DNA from: JAAZPT01 sp034180455 | GTDB taxonomy: Bacteria; Bacillota; Clostridia; Christensenellales; Aristaeellaceae | DNA: 64,000 nt | NCBI GenBank assembly: GCA_034180455.1 | Contig: JAXFOG010000031.1 | Span: 13,537-77,536 of the forward strand | Reading direction: 5' to 3' | Shown here: in pieces, positions 16,435 to 25,659 of the stretch | How positions within the stretch are numbered: the stretch's first letter is position 1 | How the letters are laid out: each line of letters starts with the position of its first letter | Position numbers and translations under genes: made by a program | The notes under the pieces: model-generated | The model's database searches: none | The model's input: the letters and a program-made list of their open reading frames with translations, nothing else | Told to the model about the DNA's origin: nothing

Positions 16435-16501
16435 TAAACTTAGTTACATAGTATTTTAATTTATGAAACTTTTTTTCTAAAAGATAAAAGGAAGTGTTGA
16501 T

Positions 16502-17365
16502 ATGGCATTGAAAGTAAGGGAAGCTTTAAAACTTGCAGAAGAAAAAAATACTGCAGTAATTGCTTTTGAGTGCATAGATTATAACATGGTATATGCAATC
16601 GCTGTTGCTTCAAAGAAAACAGGAATACCCGCAATAGCTATGGTAGATCCTGCCACCTGTATAGATTTGAATGATTGTCATCCTACATCATTTAGTGGCA
16701 TTTATAAAAGCGTAATTGAACAAATTAATGCTCCTATAGCATTGCATTTGGATCATTGCTATGATTTTTCATATATTGCTAACGCTATGAAAAATGGTTT
16801 TTGCTCTGTTATGTATGATGGTTCAAAACTGAGTTTGGAAGAAAATATTCAAAACACTAAAAGAGTTGTTGAGATTGCAAGAGTTTTTGACTGTGATGTA
16901 GAGGCGGAGATAGGACATGTAGGATTTGCGAATGTAGATGATGACAGCAATACTGATTTGTACACAAAGCCTGATGTAGCAAAGAGCTTTTGTGAGCAAA
17001 CACAAGTTACTTCACTGGCAATAGCGATAGGTAGCGCGCATGGCATGTACAAGCAAACACCAAAACTGGATCTGAATCGTCTTGAGCAGATAAATGCCGC
17101 GACAGATACCCCATTAGTATTGCATGGGGGAAGTGGAATACCAGACGAACAACTTAAACTGGCATTTAAGAAAGGAATAAATAAATTTAATGTCGGGACT
17201 GAGTATTTCCAGATTTATTACGCGACTATCAGCGAGTTCTGCGAGAAGTATAAAATTCAAGGAGATTGGTTTAAAGAACCACTTCATATACTTGATATGC
17301 CTAAATTTGTACAGGATAGGTTGAGCAAATATATTGAGAAAAAGTTGCAATTGTCGGAGTTCTAA
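16502..17365 (+). CDS. Class II fructose/tagatose-bisphosphate aldolase family protein
   Basis: 287-residue zinc-dependent aldolase of the FbaA/GatY type. Zinc ligands are seen in LHLDHCYD (D84, H85), AIGSAHGMY (H180) and VLHGGSGIP (H208), almost the numbering of GatY. Other family motifs are VMYDGS, EAEIGHVG and KFNVGTEY. It would cleave a ketose phosphate to DHAP and an aldehyde. The substrate is probably a special sugar rather than glycolytic fructose bisphosphate, since it opens an operon of sugar kinases and an importer. The start ATG has an AAGGAAG site. It overlaps the next gene by one base (TAATG). Confidence 0.85.
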   Translation: MALKVREALKLAEEKNTAVIAFECIDYNMVYAIAVASKKTGIPAIAMVDPATCIDLNDCHPTSFSGIYKSVIEQINAPIALHLDHCYDFSYIANAMKNGFCSVMYDGSKLSLEENIQNTKRVVEIARVFDCDVEAEIGHVGFANVDDDSNTDLYTKPDVAKSFCEQTQVTSLAIAIGSAHGMYKQTPKLDLNRLEQINAATDTPLVLHGGSGIPDEQLKLAFKKGINKFNVGTEYFQIYYATISEFCEKYKIQGDWFKEPLHILDMPKFVQDRLSKYIEKKLQLSEF

Positions 17366-18228
17366 TGAGCAAGAACAGTGTAATAGTAGATTTAAAATTT
17401 AAATTAAATACCCTTACATCATCAGAAAGGATTATTGCAGACTTTGTAATTCACAACAGTCAAAATGTTCCTATGATGACAATCCAGGATTTAGCATATT
17501 CTTGTAATGTTAGCAAACCTACGGTTTCACGATTTGCAAAGAACATAGGATTTGAGTCGTACAGAGATTTTTGTAACAATCTGCTTATTAGCGAGAATGA
17601 AACAAATAATTCTGCGATGGTGTACAACGATATATCGGAGTGCGATTCGATAGATAAATTGTGCGACAAGGTTTTTGCAAACAATATTAATGCTCTTAGA
17701 GAAACGCTTTCTCAGATTGAGCCAGATATATTAAGAGCCGTTTTAGATAAAATATGCTCGTCAAGAGCGGTGCATATTATAGGACAGGGCAGATCATATA
17801 TTGTTGCTGAGGCATTCAGTAACAGATTTTACAGGCTAGGTGTAAGATGCATTACATATAACGATCCTCATATTGAAGCCGTTGCAAGTGCTTTGGCATC
17901 GGAAGATGATATGGTTATAGGAATAAGCACATTTGGAAGAAGCAAGAGTGTATTTTCAAGCTTGAAGAGAGCTAAAGAAAATGGGGCCTGTACGGTGCTT
18001 TTCACCGGATATTCAGATTCGCCAATGGAGGATTATGCTGATTATACCCTGAAAGCGGTAGCAAGCCAGAGCTCAATAAACAGCTTTGAGCCATCATGCG
18101 AAACTGCAGCTATGTTTGTTATTATAGACTGTCTGTATATGATGTATATTGTTAACAACAAGGAAAAAGTTGAAAATCTTTTGGAAAAATCCAATGTAGC
18201 TATTGAAGAAGAAAAGATTAAACAATAA
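17365..18228 (+). CDS. RpiR/MurR-family regulator
   Basis: 287 residues. The N-terminal helix-turn-helix (DLAYSCNVSKPTVSRFAKNI, about 44-63) is followed by a C-terminal SIS sugar-phosphate-binding domain (VHIIGQGRSYIVAEAFSNRF; GISTFGRSKSVFSSL). Members sense a phosphosugar and control the neighbouring catabolic genes. It is embedded in the operon right after the aldolase gene and 17 bases before a kinase gene. It is likely the local regulator, though its operator was not identified. Confidence 0.9.
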   Translation: MSKNSVIVDLKFKLNTLTSSERIIADFVIHNSQNVPMMTIQDLAYSCNVSKPTVSRFAKNIGFESYRDFCNNLLISENETNNSAMVYNDISECDSIDKLCDKVFANNINALRETLSQIEPDILRAVLDKICSSRAVHIIGQGRSYIVAEAFSNRFYRLGVRCITYNDPHIEAVASALASEDDMVIGISTFGRSKSVFSSLKRAKENGACTVLFTGYSDSPMEDYADYTLKAVASQSSINSFEPSCETAAMFVIIDCLYMMYIVNNKEKVENLLEKSNVAIEEEKIKQ

Positions 18229-18245
18229 AGGTTGGAGGAACCATA

Positions 18246-19739
18246 TTGAATAAAAAATATATAGTAGCTGCGGATATTGGTGCAAGCAGCGGCAAAATGA
18301 CAGGCTTTATCTATGATGGAAGCAGAATTGTAAGCGAAGCACAATATGATTTTCAAAATACACCTGTAAATATATTTTCTCATATCTATTGGAATGTGTT
18401 TTCAATATACAATGATATCATTAAGGGACTAAGTATTTTTTCGAAAAAAAATCCTGATTCGATAGGAATAGATACATTTGGAGCATCGTTTGGATTTTTG
18501 AATAAGCAAGGGCTTCTGGCTGAACCTGTATTTCATTATAAAGACATAATCTTTAAAAATGCTCTTAATGAAATTTATAGCATATTAGACAAAAAAGAGA
18601 TATTTATGCAGACTGGTTGTCAACCAAATAGGACATACTCACTGCCTCATTTATTCACATTTGCAAAAATGGATTATGCCCATTTTGATTCAATGGAGCA
18701 CATGATGTTTTTGCCAGACTTGCTTAGTTATTTTTTGTCAGGAGAGATCAGCACTGAGTTATCAATTGCTGGGACATCAGCATTATTAAACAACAGTCTT
18801 AGCGATTGGAATTATGATATGCTTAATAAACTGGGTATTCCTACAAATTTTTTAGGCAAAATAGTAAATCCTGGCACAATAAAGGGTGTTATTGACAAAA
18901 GCATTACAACTCAAACAGGCATGGAAGGCAAAACAGCCGTTGTAGCGACATGTTCCCATGATACTGCTTCCGCAGTAACAGCGATACCTAATTTTGATGA
19001 ACATTCTGTGTATATAGGATCAGGAAGCAACATCAATATGGGTATTGAAACGGAGTATATTGGTCTTAGTGACGAACATTATAAATATGGGCTTAAGAAT
19101 ACTGGAGGCATTTGCAATAAGAATCTTATATATAAAGATTTTCCTGCATTTTCATTTTTAAACTCATTAACTGCTATATGGAAAACGCAAAATAAAAATT
19201 ACACCTATGATCAGCTGTATAATATGAGCGCAGGGGTGAAAAACAATAGCAGCTATATAGACTTGGAATCCGATATATTTAATAAACCTTATATAGATAT
19301 GAGCAAATCTATAAACAGCTATCTTAGCGACACAGGTCAGAAACTGCTTAATACAGACGCGCAATTACTGAACTGCATATTTGAAAGCATTGCTCTAAAG
19401 GTAAGTGATACTGTAGATAAGCTAGAGAGAATATCAAAGTGCTCTATAAACAAGATATATATTGTAAACGGAGGATCAAGAAACAAATTCCTTAATCAGC
19501 TGATAGCAGATTCTACAGGTAAAACAGTATATGCAGGCATGGCAAATGCTTCACAGGTAGGTAATGCACTTACACAGCTACTTGCATTAGGAGAATTAAA
19601 AGGAATTGATGAAATAAGAGATCTAAGCGCAAACTCTTTTGAATTTTATGAATATTTGCCTCAAGAGACAGATAAATGGAATGAAAAGAAAGAGTATGCC
19701 TTTGAGAAATTAAATAAAAACATGGAGGATCAAATATGA
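18246..19739 (+). CDS. Rhamnulokinase-like FGGY carbohydrate kinase
   Basis: 497 residues. The phosphate loop AADIGASSGKMTGF (about 8-21) has the GASSG signature typical of rhamnulokinase (RhaB) rather than xylulokinase; DTFGASFGFL and IVNGGSRNKFLNQLIAD are further family blocks. The start is TTG at 18246, chosen because GGAGG at 18234-18238 lies 7 bases upstream and there is no nearby ATG in frame. It probably phosphorylates the 1-hydroxyl of a ketose, giving the substrate for the following aldolase, with which it overlaps by 4 bases. The sugar is not necessarily rhamnulose, since no RhaA isomerase is present. Confidence 0.85.
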   Translation: MNKKYIVAADIGASSGKMTGFIYDGSRIVSEAQYDFQNTPVNIFSHIYWNVFSIYNDIIKGLSIFSKKNPDSIGIDTFGASFGFLNKQGLLAEPVFHYKDIIFKNALNEIYSILDKKEIFMQTGCQPNRTYSLPHLFTFAKMDYAHFDSMEHMMFLPDLLSYFLSGEISTELSIAGTSALLNNSLSDWNYDMLNKLGIPTNFLGKIVNPGTIKGVIDKSITTQTGMEGKTAVVATCSHDTASAVTAIPNFDEHSVYIGSGSNINMGIETEYIGLSDEHYKYGLKNTGGICNKNLIYKDFPAFSFLNSLTAIWKTQNKNYTYDQLYNMSAGVKNNSSYIDLESDIFNKPYIDMSKSINSYLSDTGQKLLNTDAQLLNCIFESIALKVSDTVDKLERISKCSINKIYIVNGGSRNKFLNQLIADSTGKTVYAGMANASQVGNALTQLLALGELKGIDEIRDLSANSFEFYEYLPQETDKWNEKKEYAFEKLNKNMEDQI

Positions 19740-20359
19740 TTGACTTAAGTGCAATAAAAGAACTGCTAGTTGTTTGTGACAGACTGGACAAACGTGGATT
19801 GGTAAATGCTTATGAAGGAAATGTTTCAATTCGTCGAGATGGATATATATATATTACTCCTACTAGCACCAATAAAGCTTTTCTGACAGAGGAACTAATT
19901 TGTGTAATAGATGAAAAAACTCATAAGCAGGTTGCAGGTTTGAAATCACCATCTTCAGAAATGCTTTTACACACTAGGGCATATGAAACAAGACCTGATT
20001 GTTATGGAGTGGTACATTGCCATCCCAAAATGCTTACAGCATACTCTCTTTGCGGAAAAAGTATTGAGAGCAAAGCATATCCAGAAATGATAGGTAATTT
20101 TAAAGTCATACCATGTGCGCCATATGGAAGACCAGGAACCACTGAAATATTTGATGTTGCTGAAGAATATGTAAAGAAACATGATATTGTTTTGCTTGGA
20201 AATCATGGAATTTTGGTGGTAGGTAAAGATGTAATGGATGCCATGAATAAAGTCGAAGCAGCAGAAGCTATTGCGCAAGTGTTGTTTTTTGCAGAACACT
20301 TAAGTGAGCCAATTCAGGATCTAAGCCCTGATGAAGTTCAAATGTTCTTGGATAAATAA
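19736..20359 (+). CDS. Class II aldolase/adducin family, fuculose-1-phosphate aldolase-like
   Basis: 207 residues, the normal length for FucA/AraD-type enzymes. Metal and catalytic residues are visible: E75 in SSEMLLH, H94 and H96 in VVHCHP, and H157 in GNHGILV. The phosphate-binding region YEGNVSIR also fits. Such enzymes split ketose 1-phosphates to DHAP and an aldehyde. The ATGA overlap with the upstream rhamnulokinase-like gene suggests the two act in sequence. A small hairpin (20365-20385) lies before the next gene. Confidence 0.9.
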   Translation: MIDLSAIKELLVVCDRLDKRGLVNAYEGNVSIRRDGYIYITPTSTNKAFLTEELICVIDEKTHKQVAGLKSPSSEMLLHTRAYETRPDCYGVVHCHPKMLTAYSLCGKSIESKAYPEMIGNFKVIPCAPYGRPGTTEIFDVAEEYVKKHDIVLLGNHGILVVGKDVMDAMNKVEAAEAIAQVLFFAEHLSEPIQDLSPDEVQMFLDK

Positions 20360-20407
20360 GAATATTATTTAGTTTATCTAAATAAAAATATATTTGGAGG
20401 TCACAAA

Positions 20408-21676
20408 ATGAAAAAACTTTTAGCTCTATTCTTAGCCATGGTAATGGTGCTTGGAATGGCAACAGCATTTGCTGAAACGGAAGTAAGCATTTGGACATGG
20501 AGTCCCATTCCTCGTACTATGGAGAAGATGATTACTGCTTTTGAAGCGGAGAACTCGGACATTAAAGTAAACTATACCAATTACAACTATAATCCAGAGT
20601 ATTTAGCTGCTCTTGCTGCTGGAGCTGGAGCAAATAATCTAGGAGATGTATTGGGACTTCAACCTGGCTCACTTACACAGCAGTATCGTGATTATCTTAT
20701 TGATCTATCTCCCTATGCAGAAAAGACCTGGGGAGAAAATTGGGAAGAAAAGATTTATGGCATAAATGCAAGCCAGATGCGTCTTGGCAATCCTGATGGT
20801 GATAAGAGTGTGTATATTATTCCTATTGAGAGCCAGATAATAAATATTTTTTACAATACAAAAATATTTGCTGAGCTAGGTTTAAACGTACCTACCACAT
20901 GGCAGGAGCTTGTAGATGTATCTGCAAAGCTAACTGAGAATGGCTATGCTCCTTTGTATTTCGGTGGAGCTGACGGATGGCAACATGTAAATGTGTATAC
21001 AATGTTGGCAACTCAGTATGGCGATCAGATCTATGCTGCACAAGACGGAAGTGGCAAATGGACAGATGAGCATCTTCTTAAAGCAATGGAAGCTTATAAG
21101 AGCATGTTTGATGATGGAATTATGCAAGTTGGAGCCCTTTCAAACAATGCTTATCCCGATGGCGTAAGCCTGTTTACAGCAGGAAAGATAGGTATGATGG
21201 CTCTTGGTTCATGGTGGTTCCAAGAAAAAACAGCTCCCGATGCAGTTCCGCTTGTAGAAGATTGGAGTTTTGCAAACTTCTACCTACCTCCAATTGATGA
21301 GAATGCGACAGCATCACCAGCAATAGGTGGTATGGACTTCGGCTATGGAATAAGCAAGAACTGTGAGCATCCTGAAGAAGCATGGAAGCTATTGTCCTCA
21401 TTTGCAGCTGGTGTAGGTAATCAAACTGCAATTAACGATTTAAACAATCTACCAGCATTTAAGGGAATTAGTCCTGAGAATGTGGATCCTTCTATTACTG
21501 ATCAGATAAAAGCATATTCTGATAAGCTGGACTCAGCAAAGAACCAGAGAATTGCCAGTCCTGAAATAGAGGCTGAACTACAGAATGTTCTGCAAGGTGT
21601 GGCAGCAGGCGAAATAGAGCCTATGGAAGCCTTGAAGCGTATGCAAGAAACTCAGGATAAAGTTTTAGGCAAGTAA
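20408..21676 (+). CDS. CUT1-type ABC sugar-binding protein
   Basis: 422 residues of the extracellular solute-binding protein family 1. An N-terminal signal peptide (MVMVLGMATAFAE) ends in an AFA signal peptidase I site with no lipobox cysteine, so it is secreted rather than lipid-anchored. Typical features are EVSIWTWSP at the mature N-terminus and SLFTAGKIGMMALGSWW near 255-275. The gene has a GGAGG site, and a hairpin separates it from the permease genes, which would favour higher expression of the binding protein. The sugar is unknown. Confidence 0.9.
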   Translation: MKKLLALFLAMVMVLGMATAFAETEVSIWTWSPIPRTMEKMITAFEAENSDIKVNYTNYNYNPEYLAALAAGAGANNLGDVLGLQPGSLTQQYRDYLIDLSPYAEKTWGENWEEKIYGINASQMRLGNPDGDKSVYIIPIESQIINIFYNTKIFAELGLNVPTTWQELVDVSAKLTENGYAPLYFGGADGWQHVNVYTMLATQYGDQIYAAQDGSGKWTDEHLLKAMEAYKSMFDDGIMQVGALSNNAYPDGVSLFTAGKIGMMALGSWWFQEKTAPDAVPLVEDWSFANFYLPPIDENATASPAIGGMDFGYGISKNCEHPEEAWKLLSSFAAGVGNQTAINDLNNLPAFKGISPENVDPSITDQIKAYSDKLDSAKNQRIASPEIEAELQNVLQGVAAGEIEPMEALKRMQETQDKVLGK

Positions 21677-21690
21677 TATTTTATAAAAGT

Positions 21691-21717
21691 ATGACGCCGA
21701 GCTTGTATCGGCGTCAT
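21691..21717 (+). terminator. Intra-operon hairpin after the binding-protein gene
   Basis: Perfect 10-base stem ATGACGCCGA / TCGGCGTCAT with a 7-base loop, followed by a weak, interrupted T-tract. This is probably a partial terminator or 3'-end stabiliser giving more binding protein than permease, as in many importer operons. Confidence 0.6.
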
Positions 21718-21752
21718 ATTGAATTATTTTTATATTGGAAAAGAGGTATGTT

Positions 21753-22673
21753 ATGAATAAAAAAACTATGCACAACAACAGGCATATTTTTAACAACAAA
21801 TTTTCTGCCAGATTATTTTTAGCCCCTGCAATAATATTCTTCTTAATGTTTATAGCATACCCGGTTGTTTTTATACTTTATGGTAGCTTATTTGATTGGT
21901 CTACACTATCAAATATGAACTACGTAGGATTTCAAAATTATGAACAGCTCTTTAAAGATAAAGTTTTTGGAATTACATTAAAAAACAGTTTTTATTGGAT
22001 CATTATAACTGTATCAGTTCAAATGATAATTGGTTTTCTTTTGGCGTATGCTATTGAGGAAAACCTAGAAAGTGGAAAGGGATTTTATAGAACAATATTC
22101 TTTATTCCAGTTGTAACATCAGTTGTTGCTATAGCTATACTTTTTAAAAGTTTATTTTCTCCTTACCAAGGTTTGATTACAAATTTTTTTTATAAAATGG
22201 GATATAAAGGGGTGTTAAACTGGCTTGGAAATACCAAGACAGCAATATTCGCTATAATTGTTGTCAATATATGGGAATGGACAGGCTGGTCAATGGTGCT
22301 GTATATAGCTGGCATATCTCAAATCCCACAGGAGATAAAGGAAGCATCAGATATTGATGGAGCTTCCAAATATAGAAAAATTATTTCAATTTATCTTCCA
22401 CTTCTGTCTGCTACGCACAAGTCTTTGATAATGCTCGGAGTTATAGGTTCGTTACAAACATTTGCTTTAGTATATCAAATGACAAACGGAGGACCGAATA
22501 ATGCTTCGCAGATGCCTGGAACATATATTTTTAAAAGTGGATTTCAAATTCAAAAAATGGGATATGCTTCGGCTCTCTCTGTGTTGATACTTGTTATAGC
22601 TCTAATATTGACTATCGCTCAGGTATTGATATTGGGATCTGGAAATTTTATGGGTAAAGGAGACAAAGAATAA
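21753..22673 (+). CDS. CUT1 sugar ABC transporter permease (MalF-like)
   Basis: 306 residues from ATG 21753. The open frame reaches back to a TTG at 21735, but AGAGG at 21742-21746 fits ATG 21753 with a 6-base spacer. Six transmembrane segments are visible, starting with LFLAPAIIFFLMFIAYPVVF. The EAA loop reads KEASDIDGASKYRKIISIYLPLL (contact with the ATPase). It forms a heterodimer with the next permease. Confidence 0.92.
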   Translation: MNKKTMHNNRHIFNNKFSARLFLAPAIIFFLMFIAYPVVFILYGSLFDWSTLSNMNYVGFQNYEQLFKDKVFGITLKNSFYWIIITVSVQMIIGFLLAYAIEENLESGKGFYRTIFFIPVVTSVVAIAILFKSLFSPYQGLITNFFYKMGYKGVLNWLGNTKTAIFAIIVVNIWEWTGWSMVLYIAGISQIPQEIKEASDIDGASKYRKIISIYLPLLSATHKSLIMLGVIGSLQTFALVYQMTNGGPNNASQMPGTYIFKSGFQIQKMGYASALSVLILVIALILTIAQVLILGSGNFMGKGDKE

Positions 22674-22674
22674 A

Positions 22675-23496
22675 ATGAAGCGAAACAAACATCAATTACT
22701 TTGGAAATTACTTCTGCTGATCATTGCTGTTTTTTGGATGATCCCATTGATTTATATGGTAAGCATGTCATTCAGAACTCCAGAGAATGCTTTTGAGCCT
22801 GTTTTATTAAAAGCTCCATTTGTAATTTCCAATTATCAAACGGTATTTAATGATGTAGCATTAGAGTGGAACTTTTTATCGAGCATTGTTACTACTGTTT
22901 CTACGGTTATACTGGTAACGCTATTTGCCCTTATGGCTACATTTGGATTATCAAGAAAAGAAATAAAGCATAAAAAATTTATATATAATATGCTTGTTCT
23001 TACTCTTATGGTACCTATAAGCGCTCTTGTCATTCCTCTCACTCAGATAAACGCAGAACTTAATTGGCTGAATAAATATCAAGGGCTCATTTTTCCATAT
23101 ACTGCGCTTGGAATACCGTTTGCTATAGTAATATTAAAGGGTTTTATGGATTCGTTCCCTATGGAGCTGGAGGAAGCAGCTACTGTTGACGGGTGTGGCT
23201 ATTGGAGACTGTGTTTCAGGATAGTGGCTCCAATAATGAGACCAGGAATAATAGTAATTGTAATATGGCAATTTTTGACATCTTGGAATGAATTTTTCTT
23301 GGCATTGGTTACTATGAGTGATATCAAAATGAAAACACTTACACTTATGCCCATGCAATATTCAGGCTCTACATTCAGCAAACCAGGAGCATTATTTGCC
23401 ATACTTGTAATTATTACACTGCCTATGATAGTGTTCTATACTCTTGTTCAGAAGCAGTTTGTAAGTGGATTGATAAGTGGAGCTGTGAAGGGATAA
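22675..23496 (+). CDS. CUT1 sugar ABC transporter permease (MalG-like)
   Basis: 273 residues with six transmembrane segments and the EAA loop ELEEAATVDGCGYWRLCFRIV. An N-terminal FWMIPLIYMVSMSFRT block is typical of MalG-type partners. It starts one base after the previous stop, with GGAG at about 22659-22662. No ATP-binding subunit is encoded in this operon, so the importer must borrow a shared ATPase (MsmX/MsmK type), as is common for CUT1 systems in Firmicutes. Confidence 0.92.
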   Translation: MKRNKHQLLWKLLLLIIAVFWMIPLIYMVSMSFRTPENAFEPVLLKAPFVISNYQTVFNDVALEWNFLSSIVTTVSTVILVTLFALMATFGLSRKEIKHKKFIYNMLVLTLMVPISALVIPLTQINAELNWLNKYQGLIFPYTALGIPFAIVILKGFMDSFPMELEEAATVDGCGYWRLCFRIVAPIMRPGIIVIVIWQFLTSWNEFFLALVTMSDIKMKTLTLMPMQYSGSTFSKPGALFAILVIITLPMIVFYTLVQKQFVSGLISGAVKG

Positions 23497-23498
23497 AT

Positions 23499-24959
23499 AT
23501 GGCTGTTATTGGAATAGATTTGGGTACAACGGCATGTAAAGCATGTGCCTATGATAATGAAGGTAATCTCATAGCAAAGACGAGAGCTGAATATAGTATA
23601 ATTTCAAAACAAAATGGCTGGGCTGAGATAGACCCTATAGAACTAAAAAATTCAATATTTAAGTCAGTAAAAGATATTGCTTCAATAATAGATGAAGCAA
23701 TATTTGCTATATCCTTCTCGAGTCAAGGAGAGGGGATAGTGCCACTGGATAGTAAATACAACCCAGTGGGTAATATTATTCTGTCTTATGATAATAGATG
23801 TGTTGAACAAGCTGATCGTATTGATAATTTTTTTGGCAACAAAAATTTTTATGATATTACTGGTCAACTTCTAAGTAGCTCTGTAAGTGCTGCAAAGATT
23901 CTGTGGGTAATGGAAAATTTGGATGAATATGAAAAAGTACCAGAGAAATTTTGTTGTGTAGGAGATTATGCTATCTCCTGTTTTGGACTAGAACCTGTAA
24001 TCGACTATTCTTTAGCTTCTAGAACAGGATGTTTTAATGTATTATCGCTGAAATGGCAAAATGAAATTTTGGAAGCTATTCATATAAACAGCTCAATGTT
24101 AAGTCAAGTAAAGCAGGCTGGTACAATTGCGGGATATATAGAAGAAAACCTGTCAAATAGTCTAAATTTGGGAGAGAATATTGCAATAGTGGTTGGAGGA
24201 CATGATCAGCCATGCGGTCAACTTGGAATATGCAGAGACGAAACTGATAAATGTTATTATTCTCTTGGAACTACAGAGACCTGCGTATGCACGATGGACA
24301 GCTTTATGCCCGAGCTATATAGTATGGGAATGCCGTGTTATCCTCATGTGGTACAAGGCAAATATGTAACATTGCCTGGCAACTATACTGGAGGCATAAT
24401 ATTAGATTGGTACAGAAAACAGCATGATAATGATAATGTGCGGTTAACATATGATGAAATTATAGAAGACATGAGCGATACTCCAAGTGATATATTGGTT
24501 TTACCGCATTTTACGTGCACAGGATCCCCATATAATGATGATAAGTCAGCAGGAGCTATTATAGGGCTTAAGCTTTCAAGTACAAAGAACAAGATTTCAA
24601 GGGCTTTGATTGAAGGCGTAACAATGGAAATCAAACTAAATATTGAGCTCCTAAAAAGTATTGGAATAGATATTAATGGTTTTTTGGCAGCTGGAGCAAT
24701 CACAAAATATGATAAAATAATGAAAATCAAAGCAGATATTTTAGGAAAAGCTATATCAGTAAGCCAAATCTCTGAAGCTGCTGCTATGGGAGCAGGAATA
24801 TTAGCAGCAAACGGAATTGGAGAAAAGATATGTATAAACAAGAACAACGTAGATAATTTACGTACATATTATCCTGATACAAACAACAAAAAATACTATA
24901 ACGGGCAGTTTGAAAAATATAAAAGAATATACAACTATGTAAAGAAAATAATAGAATAA
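23499..24959 (+). CDS. FGGY carbohydrate kinase, xylulokinase-like
   Basis: 486 residues. The phosphate loop IGIDLGTTACKACAYD (about 4-19) and the xylulokinase-type block SFSSQGEGIVPLD are visible, along with VVGGHDQPCGQLGIC and the C-terminal EAAAMGAGILAANGIG. It is the last gene of the operon and starts 2 bases after the permease stop. A second, different FGGY kinase in one operon suggests that two sugars or a two-step phosphorylation are handled. The substrate cannot be read from sequence. Confidence 0.87.
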   Translation: MAVIGIDLGTTACKACAYDNEGNLIAKTRAEYSIISKQNGWAEIDPIELKNSIFKSVKDIASIIDEAIFAISFSSQGEGIVPLDSKYNPVGNIILSYDNRCVEQADRIDNFFGNKNFYDITGQLLSSSVSAAKILWVMENLDEYEKVPEKFCCVGDYAISCFGLEPVIDYSLASRTGCFNVLSLKWQNEILEAIHINSSMLSQVKQAGTIAGYIEENLSNSLNLGENIAIVVGGHDQPCGQLGICRDETDKCYYSLGTTETCVCTMDSFMPELYSMGMPCYPHVVQGKYVTLPGNYTGGIILDWYRKQHDNDNVRLTYDEIIEDMSDTPSDILVLPHFTCTGSPYNDDKSAGAIIGLKLSSTKNKISRALIEGVTMEIKLNIELLKSIGIDINGFLAAGAITKYDKIMKIKADILGKAISVSQISEAAAMGAGILAANGIGEKICINKNNVDNLRTYYPDTNNKKYYNGQFEKYKRIYNYVKKIIE

Positions 24960-25610
24960 TAACCAACAGATAAGCTGGTAGTATACACTGTGCTCTTAAT
25001 GTTATAGTATAGGCTGCGTATTAAGAATATTTGAATGAGACTTCTAACTGTTTTTTTGTGGACTACTTCTAAAAAAGTCCTCCTTTATGCCTTGTTTTTT
25101 CTCTCAAAATTATTGTCATATACACTTTGCTATTCTCCTTTTTTTCTTACATGCTATATATATGAATACTCTCCATACTAAAATCGCCTATTATTAGATT
25201 TGAATTTTAAATTAATATATATTTTAAATGTCATTTGTGAGCTTTTTATAATTATACCATAAACTAGGATACACCTATATTGATAGGCGTGTTCACTAAT
25301 ATGTGTATATTATCTTTGCATACTTCTGCTAATATTATTTTTACACTTTTTAATTCAAAATATAATCCTTACTATGTCTTTCTTTATTAATTTATGTAGT
25401 TGTTATTCTATATCTTGGATTAAAGACATGAAAAATTTGCAATTACATTTAGCGTGTGAGAAGCTAAAAGTGTTATTTGCTATATATAATATATTTTCTT
25501 TGATTTTTTAGCCTTTCAAACATGCAATTGTTTATCAAAGAAGGTATTTATTATCTAATTTTTTTATTCTCACTGGCTTAGCTGGTGATTTTATTTTATT
25601 TAAACTACAA
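24960..25610. other. 650-base gene-free AT-rich interval
   Basis: No supported gene on either strand. Stop codons are dense in all frames. An 18-codon minus-strand frame at 25069-25125 (GTG start, GGAG 9 bases upstream) is the only hint and is not convincing. No clear terminator was found for the preceding plus-strand operon. The interval may be a decayed gene or a former insertion site between two sugar operons, but no recognisable remnant was seen. Confidence 0.5.
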
Positions 25611-25643
25611 CTAAAAATGCACTCAAGTAATTACTTGAGTGCA
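25611..25643 (-). terminator. Terminator of the PfkB kinase-SIS gene pair
   Basis: Minus-strand 13-base palindromic stem (TGCACTCAAGTAA / TTACTTGAGTGCA, 25618-25643) followed by TTTTTAG, 17 bases after the SIS gene stop codon. Confidence 0.82.
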
Positions 25644-25659
25644 GATTTATTTTACAGCA

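Noticed and set aside
25069..25125. 18-codon minus-strand frame (GTG start) with GGAG 9 bases upstream in the gene-free interval
   Set aside because: Too short, with no recognised sequence, no terminator and no conserved context; expected by chance in AT-rich DNA.
25261..25295. Hairpin CCTAT-ATTG-ATAGG in the gene-free interval
   Set aside because: Only a 5-base stem with mismatches beyond it and no T-run; not a terminator or known RNA.
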